Positions 1-7,414 of a DNA stretch of 20,216 nucleotides are shown here, one piece after another. Under the pieces are notes generated by a model. That model ran no database searches and was not told the DNA's origin. It saw nothing but the letters and a program-made list of their open reading frames with translations. Within the stretch, counting starts at the first letter, position 1; each line of letters opens with the position of its first letter. The stretch is taken from contig CAYLPU010000095.1 in NCBI GenBank assembly GCA_964385635.1, positions 1 through 20,216 of the forward strand, in the 5' to 3' direction. Source of the DNA: CAYLPU01 sp964385635. Its GTDB lineage: Bacteria; Chloroflexota; Anaerolineae; B4-G1. The position numbers were made by a program, and so were the translations under genes.

Positions 1-50
1 GCCACGAGCAAGAGAACCAGCAGTATCAACACCCTCTCAAGCCGGCCCAA
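1..50 (-). CDS. possible start of a further membrane protein, cut by window edge
   Basis: On the minus strand, downstream of the GT39 stop, a frame opens at a TTG (48-50) and stays open to the edge. It reads a basic start (LGRLERV) followed by leucine/valine-rich residues, like the first membrane helix of a GT39-type or other membrane protein. Only about 16 codons are visible, so function and start are guesses. The same strand and tight spacing suggest it continues the glycan operon. Confidence 0.3.
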   Translation of the reverse strand, partial: MGRLERVLILLVLLLV

Positions 51-73
51 TGAACGTCCCGATTCTGTCTGCT

Positions 74-2083
74 TCAATAGACCACTCCCTCGTACAACAC
101 GTACAACATCCGGCCGTCGGCGCTGGAATAGACGTCCGTCTCCACCCCGCCCGGCCACCGCGCACGGACAGCCTCCAGTTCCCCCAGCCGCCCGGGAAGG
201 AAGACAAAACGCGCGCCTCGACTCGAGCCAGTCGCCGGCAGATCACCCCCCGCTGGCGCAGGCACATCTACCCCCTCGACGGTCCGGGCCATGAAGCGCA
301 GCGTCCCGAAGTCCCAATACATCACCGGCGGCGCGTAGAAGTACACGACGTAATCATCATCCCGTTGCGCCAGGTAGCGCCCCAACTCGGTGGCGACCTC
401 AGCAGCCGGGTTCCCGTAGACCCGTGTGGGAGTATAAACGACGAAGTAGTAATGCAGGTTGAGAACAGCCACGGCGACGAGCAATATGATGACTACTCCA
501 TCCCAGATGCGTCGCCCTCCGCCGAACACGCGCCGGCCCAACTCCACCAGCCAGTTCAGCCCCAAGCCTACCAGCAGCGCCAGTGCCGGCGCAACGATGA
601 CCAGTCGCATGCTGCTGGGCGGGTTCTCCGTCACCACCCAGCCCAGGACCAGGGCCAGCCAGAACCAGATCAACACCAGGCCGTTGGCGGGCCAGCGGCA
701 ACGTGCCGTCGTCCACAGCAAGCCCAGGATGAACAACACGCCGCTGACGAAATCGAGCAAGGGAATGGAAGGATGGTACCAGAAGGTAGGGTCAAGCGTG
801 TAGTGAAAAGCGGAGACCGACTTCCAGAACTGTTGCAGGAGCAGGCTGGCCCCGCTGCGACCGGTAATCTCCTGCTCCCGCGCCAGCCAACCGGAGGCGA
901 AGATGCTGACCTGCCGGGGTCGAGAGAACAGCGCGTCGGGATGCCCGGCATAGTGGAACAGAAGAGGCGCAACGACCACCAGGGCAGCCCCCAACAGAAT
1001 CAGCAGCAGCCGTCCATGGCGGGCCAGGAAGCGGTACTCCGCTACAGACCGCCAAGCCAGGTAGAGCAGTACGACGACACCAACCAGCCGCGCCCCGAAG
1101 TAGCCGTACCAGCCCAATCCCATCACCGCTCCTGCCAGCGCGAATTGGACCTCCCGTCTCGATCGCAGTCCGCGCACGAGCAGCCACAGCGCCAGCGTGA
1201 TGAAGAGACCATCGGCGACCTGATTGGAACCCAGGCGACTGAAGTGGATGTGGAAGTGGGAACAGGTTAACGCTATCGCCGCCAGCCACGCCACCCGCCG
1301 CCCCCACAGTTCTCGCGCCAGCAAAAACGTGGTCAGCACTGTGATCGCGCCGATCAACGCCGAAAGCGCCCGCAGCCCCGCCACAGTCTCCCCGAAGAGC
1401 CGCATCGCCAGCCCGTATACTACGAACGACATAGTGGGTACGCTGAACCAGCCGGTCGAAAAGGGGTTGCCCAATGGCGGCCCCAAAAGTTCAAGCGCCG
1501 CCACACCCTGGGTGCCCTCGTCGCCGCCCACGTTGGCCGGGATGTGCTCCAGGTCAATAGACCGCACGGCCAGCGCTACCAGCAGCAGCGCCGCCAGTCC
1601 GGCCAGTTCAACCCGGTTGTCGCGGAGCCAACGGGTCAGACGCGACCACACAGAGAAGAATGAAGAATTGAAGAATGGAGAATGGAGAATGGAGGAAGAT
1701 GGCACGAAGGACAGCAGGAACCAGGCGACGCCGATTAGCCACAGACAGAGGAGGGCGTCGAAATCGGCCGCTGCAGGCTGCCGCTGCGCCAGCCACCCGG
1801 CCAGCAATGGTAGCCAGGCCCCACCGATCACGCCCAGCGTGCGCAACGGACGCCGGTACGCCCAAGACAGCAGCCGCCAGCCAGGTCGCCCACGTTCCGC
1901 TCGCCCCATGCGCCGCAGAAGCAGGCCGAACGAGAGAATGGCAACACACCAAAACAGGACTCCGTCCCACACATACTCCCGCCGATGTGCGAAATAGAAC
2001 TGGCCCAGGGACGCAAATCCCACCCCAACGATCAGAAGCAGGCCAGAGACCGCATGTCCACGCTTCACCCCATCCCTCCCCAT
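74..2083 (-). CDS. GT39/PMT-family integral membrane glycosyltransferase
   Basis: Predicted polytopic membrane glycosyltransferase (about 669 aa) that would move a sugar from a polyprenyl-phosphate donor to an acceptor on the outer face of the membrane. Many hydrophobic segments are visible, and the first large loop carries an acidic GGDEGTQG motif, as expected for the GT39/ArnT fold. The soluble C-terminal tail ends LYVLYEGVVY. The frame extends upstream to 2230, but those codons translate a dispersed hairpin repeat, so I start at ATG 2083 (GGAG just upstream). A GTG at 2068, preceded by GGGAGG, is an equally good start. Odd point: between membrane segments the protein contains a short Ser/Phe/His-rich stretch encoded by a GAATGGA-type microsatellite (1654-1702). 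It is the last complete gene of the minus-strand glycan run, behind the methyltransferase. Acceptor and donor are unknown. Confidence 0.82.
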   Translation of the reverse strand: MGRDGVKRGHAVSGLLLIVGVGFASLGQFYFAHRREYVWDGVLFWCVAILSFGLLLRRMGRAERGRPGWRLLSWAYRRPLRTLGVIGGAWLPLLAGWLAQRQPAAADFDALLCLWLIGVAWFLLSFVPSSSILHSPFFNSSFFSVWSRLTRWLRDNRVELAGLAALLLVALAVRSIDLEHIPANVGGDEGTQGVAALELLGPPLGNPFSTGWFSVPTMSFVVYGLAMRLFGETVAGLRALSALIGAITVLTTFLLARELWGRRVAWLAAIALTCSHFHIHFSRLGSNQVADGLFITLALWLLVRGLRSRREVQFALAGAVMGLGWYGYFGARLVGVVVLLYLAWRSVAEYRFLARHGRLLLILLGAALVVVAPLLFHYAGHPDALFSRPRQVSIFASGWLAREQEITGRSGASLLLQQFWKSVSAFHYTLDPTFWYHPSIPLLDFVSGVLFILGLLWTTARCRWPANGLVLIWFWLALVLGWVVTENPPSSMRLVIVAPALALLVGLGLNWLVELGRRVFGGGRRIWDGVVIILLVAVAVLNLHYYFVVYTPTRVYGNPAAEVATELGRYLAQRDDDYVVYFYAPPVMYWDFGTLRFMARTVEGVDVPAPAGGDLPATGSSRGARFVFLPGRLGELEAVRARWPGGVETDVYSSADGRMLYVLYEGVVY
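1654..1702. repeat. in-frame GAAGAATG/GAGAATGG microsatellite inside GT39
   Basis: Imperfect tandem units of about 7 bp (gaagaat, tgaagaat, ggagaat, ggagaat, ggagga) lie within the GT39 gene. On the coding strand they give a Ser/Ile/His/Phe-rich linker (SILHSPFFNSSFF). The same kind of unit is common between genes in Chloroflexota-like genomes, from memory. Here it is in frame and without stops, so it looks like a tolerated repeat insertion between membrane segments. Confidence 0.6.
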
Positions 2084-2090
2084 CGCTCCA

Positions 2091-2113
2091 AGTCCGAAGT
2101 CTGAAGTCCGATC
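2091..2113. repeat. short AAGTCCG/AAGTCTG tandem repeat upstream of GT39
   Basis: Three imperfect units of about 7-8 bp (agtccga, agtctga, agtccga) directly precede the chosen GT39 start. The frame reads through them, which is one reason to place the true GT39 start downstream. Confidence 0.5.
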
Positions 2114-2155
2114 TTCCGCGCCACGAAAAAAAGGCAATAGCGCAAAACCCGCCCT

Positions 2156-2224
2156 GTCACCCTGAGCGAAACGAAGGGTCTCCACCACCGTGATAGGGAG
2201 ATTCTTCGCTACGCTCAGAATGAC
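2156..2224. repeat. dispersed inverted-repeat (hairpin) element between methyltransferase and GT39
   Basis: Two 28-nt arms, 2156-2183 and 2197-2224, are inverted copies matching at about 22 of 28 positions around a 13-nt loop. Both arms contain the CTGAGCG...CGAAG core. From memory, this kind of sequence is a very common dispersed repeat that is often mistranslated as the amino end of a protein (SVAKNL...RFAQGD). It separates the methyltransferase stop from the GT39 start and may fold in the transcript, but it has no T-run that would make it an intrinsic terminator. Confidence 0.7.
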
Positions 2225-2226
2225 GG

Positions 2227-3042
2227 TCAACCATCAGGGCGACTTTTGCGGCACTGCAAAAAAAGGTACGCCCCGGTGCCATCGAGTGATAACGACTCCT
2301 GGTACAGCGAGCGCACCAGTCGCTCGGTGAGCCACAGGTTGGCCCGCGACGGCCACAGCACCCAGCGCCCGGTCAGTTTCTTGCACACCAGAGAAGGTAG
2401 TCCCAGGTAGTGTCCCCACTCCAGGGCCACCAACGCCCGGCGGGTAAAGTAGGGCCACCAGCGGACCAGACACAGCCCTGCCGCCCCCAATCGTCGCTCC
2501 CATACCTCGGCCTCGTCGCAGTGGTAGTGACGGGAGATGCGATTGAAGAAGCGGCGATAGGCCCCGCCCAAGGGGCGCAGCCCCAGCCGGTCCAGCGCCC
2601 GTCCGATGGAAAGGAAGGACAAGAAATCGGGACCGGGCACGCAGAAATAGAACCTGCCGCCGGGCTGCAGCACCCGTGCCACCTCCACCAACACCGGCTG
2701 CACCTGTGGAATGTGCTCCAGCACCGAGTTGCTCACGACGGTGGCAAAGTGATCATCAGGATAGGGCATCCGCGCCCCCTCAGCCTGCGATAGCATACGA
2801 TGTGCCTCCCACTCGCGAGCCTCGGTCAGCGGCCCCCACCAGGGGTCAAAGCCCGCCTCCAAAGGCCCGTCGAAGGCGACCGACGCAAAGTGACCATCGC
2901 CACAGCCCAGGTCCAATACCGGCTTCGAGAGCGGCAGGTCGGCATAGAAGCGGGCCTCCACCGCCCGCAGCAGGGCCCGGAAGGCAGGCAGATCACGCAG
3001 GTGGTGCCAGAGCAGGTCGTCTACACCATTCACACCATTCAC
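2227..3042 (-). CDS. class I SAM-dependent methyltransferase (Methyltransf_11-like)
   Basis: Predicted soluble methyltransferase of 271 aa. Motif I (VLDLGCGDGHFA, about residues 42-53) is the SAM-binding glycine loop, and a DDHFATVVSNSVLEHI block near residues 96-112 matches motifs II/III of the UbiE/Methyltransf_11 group. The substrate is unknown; the neighbours suggest a sugar or a lipid-linked glycan intermediate. The GTG start at 3042 overlaps the stop of the upstream DUF6922-like gene (GTGA), which argues for translational coupling. The first codons (NGVNGV) come from a 9-bp tandem duplication, and a second GTG at 3033 could be the real start. The C-terminal 70 residues are rich in Arg and aromatics and lie outside the core fold. 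Confidence 0.85.
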   Translation of the reverse strand: MNGVNGVDDLLWHHLRDLPAFRALLRAVEARFYADLPLSKPVLDLGCGDGHFASVAFDGPLEAGFDPWWGPLTEAREWEAHRMLSQAEGARMPYPDDHFATVVSNSVLEHIPQVQPVLVEVARVLQPGGRFYFCVPGPDFLSFLSIGRALDRLGLRPLGGAYRRFFNRISRHYHCDEAEVWERRLGAAGLCLVRWWPYFTRRALVALEWGHYLGLPSLVCKKLTGRWVLWPSRANLWLTERLVRSLYQESLSLDGTGAYLFLQCRKSRPDG

Positions 3043-3470
3043 AGTCGTCGGAACAGATCCTGAACCTCCTGCTCGAAGAACCGTCGCACGTCGGGCCAGG
3101 GGACCGGCTTGAGCATATCCGGCATCGGGTCAGCCTCAGCGTCCTCGAAGTACATCATACATCTCACTTCCTCACGTGGCACGCTCAGTACTTTCAGCCA
3201 AAAGTTCGCGCTTTTGCGGGAAAGAGCCCGGCTTGTCTTCAGCACCTCCACAATCTCCTCGCGGGAGAAGTGGCGCTCCACCCAGCGCACCGAGGGGAGA
3301 TCTCCGTACTCCAGCAGCCGCTCGATGACGTAGCGCGGGTACTCGCTGACATCCAGGTCCGCCGGATCAATATCCCAGAAATAGCGATAAGTACATTCGG
3401 GCAGATGTGTTCCGTCGCCCACCGCCGGGCCCCCTGTCTCCTTGTCTCCCTGTCTCCCCGTCCCCCTCAC
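3039..3470 (-). CDS. DUF6922-like small protein, possible antitoxin-type
   Basis: A 143-aa protein with a core YRYFWDIDPADLDVSEYP followed by a VIERLLEYGDLPSVRW segment and an FSREEIVEVLKTSRALS helix pair. I recognise this as the DUF6922-type family, often found beside nucleotidyltransferase (AbiEii-like) toxins, though the family call is from memory. No such toxin is adjacent: it sits between a GT4 gene and a methyltransferase, with GTGA stop/start overlaps on both sides. The GTG start at 3470 has GGAG upstream. Residues 5-14 translate a ggagacaag microsatellite and are probably not part of the ancestral protein. A second GTG at 3422 would skip them. Function unproven. Confidence 0.65.
   Translation of the reverse strand: MRGTGRQGDKETGGPAVGDGTHLPECTYRYFWDIDPADLDVSEYPRYVIERLLEYGDLPSVRWVERHFSREEIVEVLKTSRALSRKSANFWLKVLSVPREEVRCMMYFEDAEADPMPDMLKPVPWPDVRRFFEQEVQDLFRRL
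3430..3466. repeat. GGAGACAAG/GGAGACAGG microsatellite at DUF6922-like gene start
   Basis: On the minus strand, four imperfect GGAGACA-type units run from the GT4 stop into the first codons of the DUF6922-like gene. This type of unit is a familiar intergenic microsatellite. Here it forms the coupled translation start of the next gene, or is wrongly included in it. Confidence 0.55.
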
Positions 3471-4624
3471 CTCATCTCCTCCAGCAACCGCTCGAAGAGC
3501 GCCTCGTACGCCGCCGCCGTGCGCTCAGTGTTCCACCGCTCGGCGATCTCTTCCCTGGGCCGCACGTAGTCCGCCTTGTTGCCCACCACCTTGATGATCG
3601 CTTCGGCCAGAGCTCCGCTATCGCCCACCGGTACCACCTCACCCATCCCCGACTGCAACACCGGCTGGCGCACCCCCGGCAGGTCGCTCGCAACCGAGGG
3701 CGTCCCGCACAACATCGCCTCCACCTGCACCAGCCCAAACGTCTCGGTCGAGTTGAGGCTAGGCACGACGACGACGTCCAGATTGGGATAAAAGGCCGCC
3801 ATCTGCAACGGGTTGAGCACACCCAGGAACTCCCAGCGCTCCTCGTGCTGGCGGAGCAGCGGTCCCAGCCGCTGGACATAGGCCTCCTCGCCCATCACAT
3901 CCCGATACCGGCCGGCGAAAAGCACGCACGCCTCCGGGTAGACCTCCAGCACACGCGGCAGCGCGCTCAACAACACCTCGACCCCCTTCTCGGCCGCCAG
4001 CCGCGCCGCCATCCCGATCACCGGCCCACTACCATCCAGATTGTGCATCCTGGCAAAGGCCGCCACCGTCCCCGGCCCCACCTCTGGTAATTCCACCGGC
4101 GGCGGAATGACCTCTATCTTGCGGCGGAAGGTGCGCAAGAAGGGAGAATGGTCGGCGAAGTCCTGTGTATAGGCGATCACCCGGTCGGCCAGGAGCCCCG
4201 CCAACCGGTTCATCCCGTGCACCACCTGGTTGACCAACCGATTGAACAGGCCAGGCGGTAGTCTCAGATCGGAGTGATACGTCAACACAGTAGGCTTACC
4301 CATCAGACGACCTCGAGCCGCCACGCCTGCCGCGTCAAACTGGGGCAAGTGCAGACTGACAACATCGTGCTCACGCACCAGTTGCGTCGCCAGCCAGCCG
4401 AAGGCCGGCATGATGACTCCCTTGCTGACGCGGAAGAGAACCGGCGCGCGCAGTACCCGCACGCCATCCTCCGTCGCGTCCAGCGGACAAGAGCGATCAA
4501 AGCGAGATGTCAGCACGGTGACCTGATGTCCCCGCGCCGCCAGCCCTCGCGCCAGCCGCTCGGCGTAGATAGTGAGACCGCTGGTGTGGGGACGGTAGTA
4601 GGTGAGAACGATCAGTACTTTCAT
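3467..4624 (-). CDS. GT4-family (GT-B fold) glycosyltransferase
   Basis: Cytoplasmic retaining glycosyltransferase of 385 aa that would move a sugar from a nucleotide-sugar donor to a lipid or glycan acceptor. The amino half starts MKVLIVLTYYRPHTSGLTIY, with the Gly-rich acceptor loop and RGHQVTVLTSR typical of GT4. The carboxy half has GMAARLAAEKGVEVLLSAL and the E-x7-E donor-site motif (E294 and E302 in STETFGLVQVEAM), followed by CGTPSVASDLPGVRQ. Length is normal for the family. It starts at ATG 4624, 9 bp after the YgiT-type gene, and its stop overlaps the next gene's GTG. The exact sugar cannot be told from sequence. Confidence 0.92.
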   Translation of the reverse strand: MKVLIVLTYYRPHTSGLTIYAERLARGLAARGHQVTVLTSRFDRSCPLDATEDGVRVLRAPVLFRVSKGVIMPAFGWLATQLVREHDVVSLHLPQFDAAGVAARGRLMGKPTVLTYHSDLRLPPGLFNRLVNQVVHGMNRLAGLLADRVIAYTQDFADHSPFLRTFRRKIEVIPPPVELPEVGPGTVAAFARMHNLDGSGPVIGMAARLAAEKGVEVLLSALPRVLEVYPEACVLFAGRYRDVMGEEAYVQRLGPLLRQHEERWEFLGVLNPLQMAAFYPNLDVVVVPSLNSTETFGLVQVEAMLCGTPSVASDLPGVRQPVLQSGMGEVVPVGDSGALAEAIIKVVGNKADYVRPREEIAERWNTERTAAAYEALFERLLEEMR

Positions 4625-4633
4625 AGTATCCGC

Positions 4634-4867
4634 TCAGACCATGACAGGTACAAGTTCTCGCACATCCACTTGCACCCGGTTCCGAACTGCTTCCTCGGCT
4701 GCTTCCAGCAGTTGCTCGGTAACCTCTTCGGAAACATAAGCCTCGCCGCAATTGGTACACACCCAGGCCGGTACTTTCCTGAAGACAAGCAATGTCCCAT
4801 CCCGTTCCAGGGTTACCACCGTGTGACCACGCTGAGTCTCCCCATGCTTGCAAATTACACACTTCAT
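4634..4867 (-). CDS. YgiT-type zinc-finger protein (MqsA N-domain-like antitoxin)
   Basis: Small protein of 77 aa with two Cys pairs, CVIC (C3/C6) and CTNC (C37/C40), the zinc-binding layout of the YgiT/MqsA amino-terminal domain. It lacks the MqsA DNA-binding HTH domain. Such short YgiT proteins usually follow a DUF4258 gene, and that is the case here. ATG 4867 lies 2 bp after the stop of the disrupted DUF4258 gene, and an AGGAGA sequence within its last codons serves as the ribosome site. Because the partner is interrupted by a MITE-like insertion, this may now be an orphan antitoxin whose translation is no longer coupled to the upstream gene. Confidence 0.85.
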   Translation of the reverse strand: MKCVICKHGETQRGHTVVTLERDGTLLVFRKVPAWVCTNCGEAYVSEEVTEQLLEAAEEAVRNRVQVDVRELVPVMV

Positions 4868-4869
4868 AA

Positions 4870-5303
4870 CTATCTCCTTTTATCAAACCCCGGTTCCCAC
4901 TGGGCTAAGTCTGGCTCATATACGGTGATGACAATCATTTCGCCTTGGGTAGGATGATCGGCGACCACTACGTGGATGGGCCGCGACCCGCTCCACCCTA
5001 ACACCCAGGTCAATCGCATTTATAATGTCGGGCAGACTTTGGGACACCGAAAAGCCCTTTTTGCTCCCGCTGGATTGCCAAATCCAGTGGCTAGGGCCTG
5101 GATCTGGCGATCCAGGCCGAGCGAATGGGATAAATGCGATTGCCCTACCCTAACACCAGCCGGCTGGGATAAGGCTTGTCGTCAGGATAGGCTTCAATCG
5201 TCTTGCCAGTTGCCAACACTTGACGTACGTCTTCTTTGCTGATCTCACGTTCGAACATCCGTTGGATTGCGTGCACTCGAAACACCAGGCGTTCACCGCT
5301 CAA
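4870..5303 (-). pseudogene. DUF4258 toxin-like gene interrupted by MITE-like insertion
   Basis: The 5' part starts at TTG 5303 (AGGGGGG upstream; an 11-nt overlap with the epimerase stop) and encodes RVHAIQRMFEREIS...YPSRLVLG, the typical DUF4258 amino half. It then meets a TAG at 5145-5147, formed exactly at the edge of the insert. The 3' part continues on the far side as WSGSRPIHVVVADHP, then GEMIVITVYEPD...WEPGFDKRR and the stop at 4870. Removing 152 bp (element plus one copy of the 11-bp duplication) joins the halves in frame into a normal 93-aa DUF4258 protein. Members usually pair with a YgiT antitoxin, as here. The 52-residue truncated product lacks the conserved second half and is probably inactive. 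The start codon is less certain than the break. Confidence 0.85.
5006..5146. mobile_element. MITE-like element with TIRs and 11-bp target duplication
   Basis: A non-coding insert of about 140 bp. Its ends, 5007-5023 and 5130-5146, are 17-bp inverted repeats with one mismatch (core CAATCGCATTTAT). It is flanked by an exact 11-bp direct repeat, ACCCTAACACC, at 4995-5005 and 5147-5157, read as the target-site duplication. Inside are two perfect hairpins: a 7-bp stem (5070-5076/5081-5087) and a 10-bp stem GGCCTGGATC/GATCCAGGCC (5095-5104/5109-5118) with TGGC loop. No transposase is encoded, so it would need one in trans. An 11-bp duplication would fit the IS4-type range, but that family link is a guess. 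Confidence 0.85.
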
Positions 5304-6369
5304 AGGCACCCCCCTGTACAAAAAGATTCTGATTAGCGACGATCCAGTCGTACAGCCGCTGGATGCCCTCCTCGACTCCCACACGGGGCCGCCACCACAA
5401 CTCACGCCCGGCCTTGCGGACGTCGCAGATGTAGATGGGCTGATCGCCCGGCCGCCAGTCGCCGTAGTAGGACACGGGGATGGACCGACCCATCAGCCGC
5501 TCCAGGATGGGCCCAAACTCCGCCCATATCGACATTGTGTGCGCTGGACCCCCGCCGACGTTATACACCTGACCGGCTGCCACGTCAATGTGGGCGATGG
5601 CCGCATCGTAGACGTCCAGCAGATCGTCCACGAAGAGCACATCGCGCACCTGCTTGCCGTCACCGTAGATGGTGATCGGCTGACCGGTGACGGCGGCGAT
5701 GATGAACCAGGCCACCCAGCCCTGATCCTCGACACCCATCTGCCGTGGCCCATAAATACATGACTGACGAAAAACGACTGCTGGCAGGCCATAGATGCGG
5801 GCGTAATCACGCACGTACTGGTCACCGGCCCCCTTGGAGCAGCCGTAGGGCGAGTGGAAGTCGAGCGGCTGCGTCTCTGGGATGCCGAGCGGGAAGTGCC
5901 GATAGGCATAGCGGGTCTCCTGCTCGATCACCACCATTTCCTCCATCCCGCCGTAGACCTTGTTGGTGGAGGCATAGAGAAAGATGGGCCTGGTGCCCGC
6001 GCGCCGCGCCGCCTCCAGCGCGTTGAACGTGCCCAGCGCGTTCGCCTCGAAGTCGGAACGGGGGTCCGCCACCGAGGTAGTCACAGCCGTCTGCCCCGCC
6101 AGGTGCACGATGACGTCAACGGACCGCGTCGCCTCGGCCAGCGCGTCGGCATCGCGCACGTCGCCCACGATCAGCCGGAAGGCCCCCCTGCCGTGCTGCT
6201 CGCGCAACCAAGCCACGTTGGCCTCCGTACCCCGGCGCGACAGGTTGTCGTACACTGTCACCAGCACCTCAGCTGGGTCCAGCGAAGTCTCGCCCCGGCC
6301 CAGCAGTCGATGAACGTAGTTGCAGCCGATGAAACCGGCCCCACCTGTGACCAGGTACCGCTTTGTCAT
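5293..6369 (-). CDS. CDP-paratose 2-epimerase-like extended SDR
   Basis: NAD-dependent nucleotide-sugar epimerase of about 358 aa. The Rossmann motif GGAGFIG is at residues 9-15 and the catalytic YxxxK is YGCSK (Y175, K179). The stretches LYASTNKVYG and SCIYGPRQMGVEDQGWVAWF are closest, from memory, to CDP-paratose 2-epimerase, which makes CDP-tyvelose, rather than to GalE or RmlB. That suggests a 3,6-dideoxyhexose in the surface glycan, but no other gene of that pathway is in the window, so the substrate is inferred. The frame runs upstream to 6792, but that part overlaps the flippase-like gene. The ATG at 6369 overlaps that gene's stop as ATGA, so I chose it. Confidence 0.87.
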   Translation of the reverse strand: MTKRYLVTGGAGFIGCNYVHRLLGRGETSLDPAEVLVTVYDNLSRRGTEANVAWLREQHGRGAFRLIVGDVRDADALAEATRSVDVIVHLAGQTAVTTSVADPRSDFEANALGTFNALEAARRAGTRPIFLYASTNKVYGGMEEMVVIEQETRYAYRHFPLGIPETQPLDFHSPYGCSKGAGDQYVRDYARIYGLPAVVFRQSCIYGPRQMGVEDQGWVAWFIIAAVTGQPITIYGDGKQVRDVLFVDDLLDVYDAAIAHIDVAAGQVYNVGGGPAHTMSIWAEFGPILERLMGRSIPVSYYGDWRPGDQPIYICDVRKAGRELWWRPRVGVEEGIQRLYDWIVANQNLFVQGGAFER

Positions 6370-7358
6370 CCAAGCCCCTCCACGTCGGTGGCCTGGGCCC
6401 GCACCCAGCCCAGGGAGATGCTCTCCTGCCCCAGTCCGACCAAACCCAGCAGGCACAACATCACGTATTGGAAAGTGTGGATAGCGAAGGCGATGGTGAC
6501 CGCCTGATCCACCGGCACCTCGAAGGGTATCGTCAGTCCGTAGCGGGCAACGGCGTGGAAAACCCCCACCGCGCCCGGCGAGGAAGGCACTGCCACCCCC
6601 AGTCCAGCGACGCAGACGAGAAAGGGAGCCGCCAATGCCGGCGGCCGGGGCAGGAAGGCCCGCATCAACGCCCAGTAATAAGCAACCACACAGGCCCAGG
6701 TCACCACCGACCAGACCAGCAGTGCCAGTCCACGTCGCCCGGAGCGCAGCGGCGCGAGCCCTTCGAACAAGCCGTCCAACGCTTGCACCCAACGATCACC
6801 GTCTAGCCGGGGTGTCCACCCGAGCACTCGCCGCACCGCTCGCCGTCCCCAATCTGGCCGGAAGGCCAGGAGCAGCAGCACGGCCGACGCCGCCAGCGCC
6901 GCCCCTCCTGCGACCAGGCCAGCGGTCACGGCGCTCCCCACCCCACTTATGAAGGGGGCAACCCCCGCCAGGAGGGCCACCACCATCAACATATCCAGCA
7001 CCCGCTCCACAACGACGGTGGACAGCGCGGCCGCGGTGGAGACCTTTCCCCCTCGCCCGATCACCACCGCCCGGGCCGGGTCTCCCAGCCGGAAGGGAAG
7101 CACATTGCTCATCATGTAGCCGATGTTGGTGACCCAGAAGCAGCGGGATAGGCTCACCTCCGGCCCCAACAACAGCCGCCAGCGGACGGAGCGGGCGACC
7201 AGGTAGGCCAGTATCGCCGCAGTGGCCGGGATGAGGTATACGTAGTCTGCCCGGGCCAGCGTCTCCACCACCCGGCGCAGGTCAATACCCAGCAGGGCCA
7301 GGGCCAGGGCTGCCGCGCTGATGACCAGGCCCACCCATAACTTCCATTGTCGCTTCAC
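6366..7358 (-). CDS. LPG-synthase-TM / UPF0104 family membrane protein, flippase-like
   Basis: Integral membrane protein of 330 aa with about eight hydrophobic stretches. It shows the family's signatures: RSVRWRLLL after the second helix, NVLPFRLGDPARA, VVVERVLDM, and near the C-terminus PSSPGAVGVFHAVARYGL. This group includes the transmembrane half of lysylphosphatidylglycerol synthase and AglD-like proteins, and is often found beside polyprenyl-glycan glycosyltransferases. A role in lipid or lipid-linked sugar translocation is inferred only. It is translated from GTG 7358 and is the first gene after a promoter at 7367-7395. Its stop overlaps the epimerase ATG, so the two form a coupled unit. 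No clear Shine-Dalgarno sequence precedes the GTG, in keeping with a leaderless start. Confidence 0.85.
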   Translation of the reverse strand: MKRQWKLWVGLVISAAALALALLGIDLRRVVETLARADYVYLIPATAAILAYLVARSVRWRLLLGPEVSLSRCFWVTNIGYMMSNVLPFRLGDPARAVVIGRGGKVSTAAALSTVVVERVLDMLMVVALLAGVAPFISGVGSAVTAGLVAGGAALAASAVLLLLAFRPDWGRRAVRRVLGWTPRLDGDRWVQALDGLFEGLAPLRSGRRGLALLVWSVVTWACVVAYYWALMRAFLPRPPALAAPFLVCVAGLGVAVPSSPGAVGVFHAVARYGLTIPFEVPVDQAVTIAFAIHTFQYVMLCLLGLVGLGQESISLGWVRAQATDVEGLG

Positions 7359-7366
7359 AAGAGGGG

Positions 7367-7395
7367 ATTATACCACTGCTGCAAGGCTCCGGCAA
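7367..7395 (-). promoter_or_regulatory. sigma70-like promoter for the flippase-epimerase operon, probably leaderless
   Basis: On the minus strand: TTGCCG (7390-7395), 17-bp spacer, perfect TATAAT (7367-7372), then 8 nt to the GTG of the flippase-like gene. Transcription would start about at the start codon, so the mRNA is predicted to be leaderless or nearly so. That agrees with the lack of a ribosome-binding sequence. Confidence 0.65.
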
Positions 7396-7414
7396 AACGG
7401 GAGAGAGGATAAGA

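Noticed and set aside
50..1270. Long plus-strand open frame (406 codons) opposite the first GT39 gene
   Set aside because: It is Gln/Arg/Pro-rich with no recognisable motif and lies wholly antisense to a clear membrane glycosyltransferase; high GC creates such frames.
3430..3466. Short repeated units as a CRISPR remnant
   Set aside because: Units are 7-9 bp in direct tandem without spacers, so a microsatellite, not a CRISPR array; the same holds for the repeats at 1654, 2091, 11693 and 18001.
6370..6792. Amino-terminal extension of the epimerase
   Set aside because: It lies inside the flippase-like gene in another frame; the Rossmann motif begins a few residues after ATG 6369, which overlaps the previous stop.
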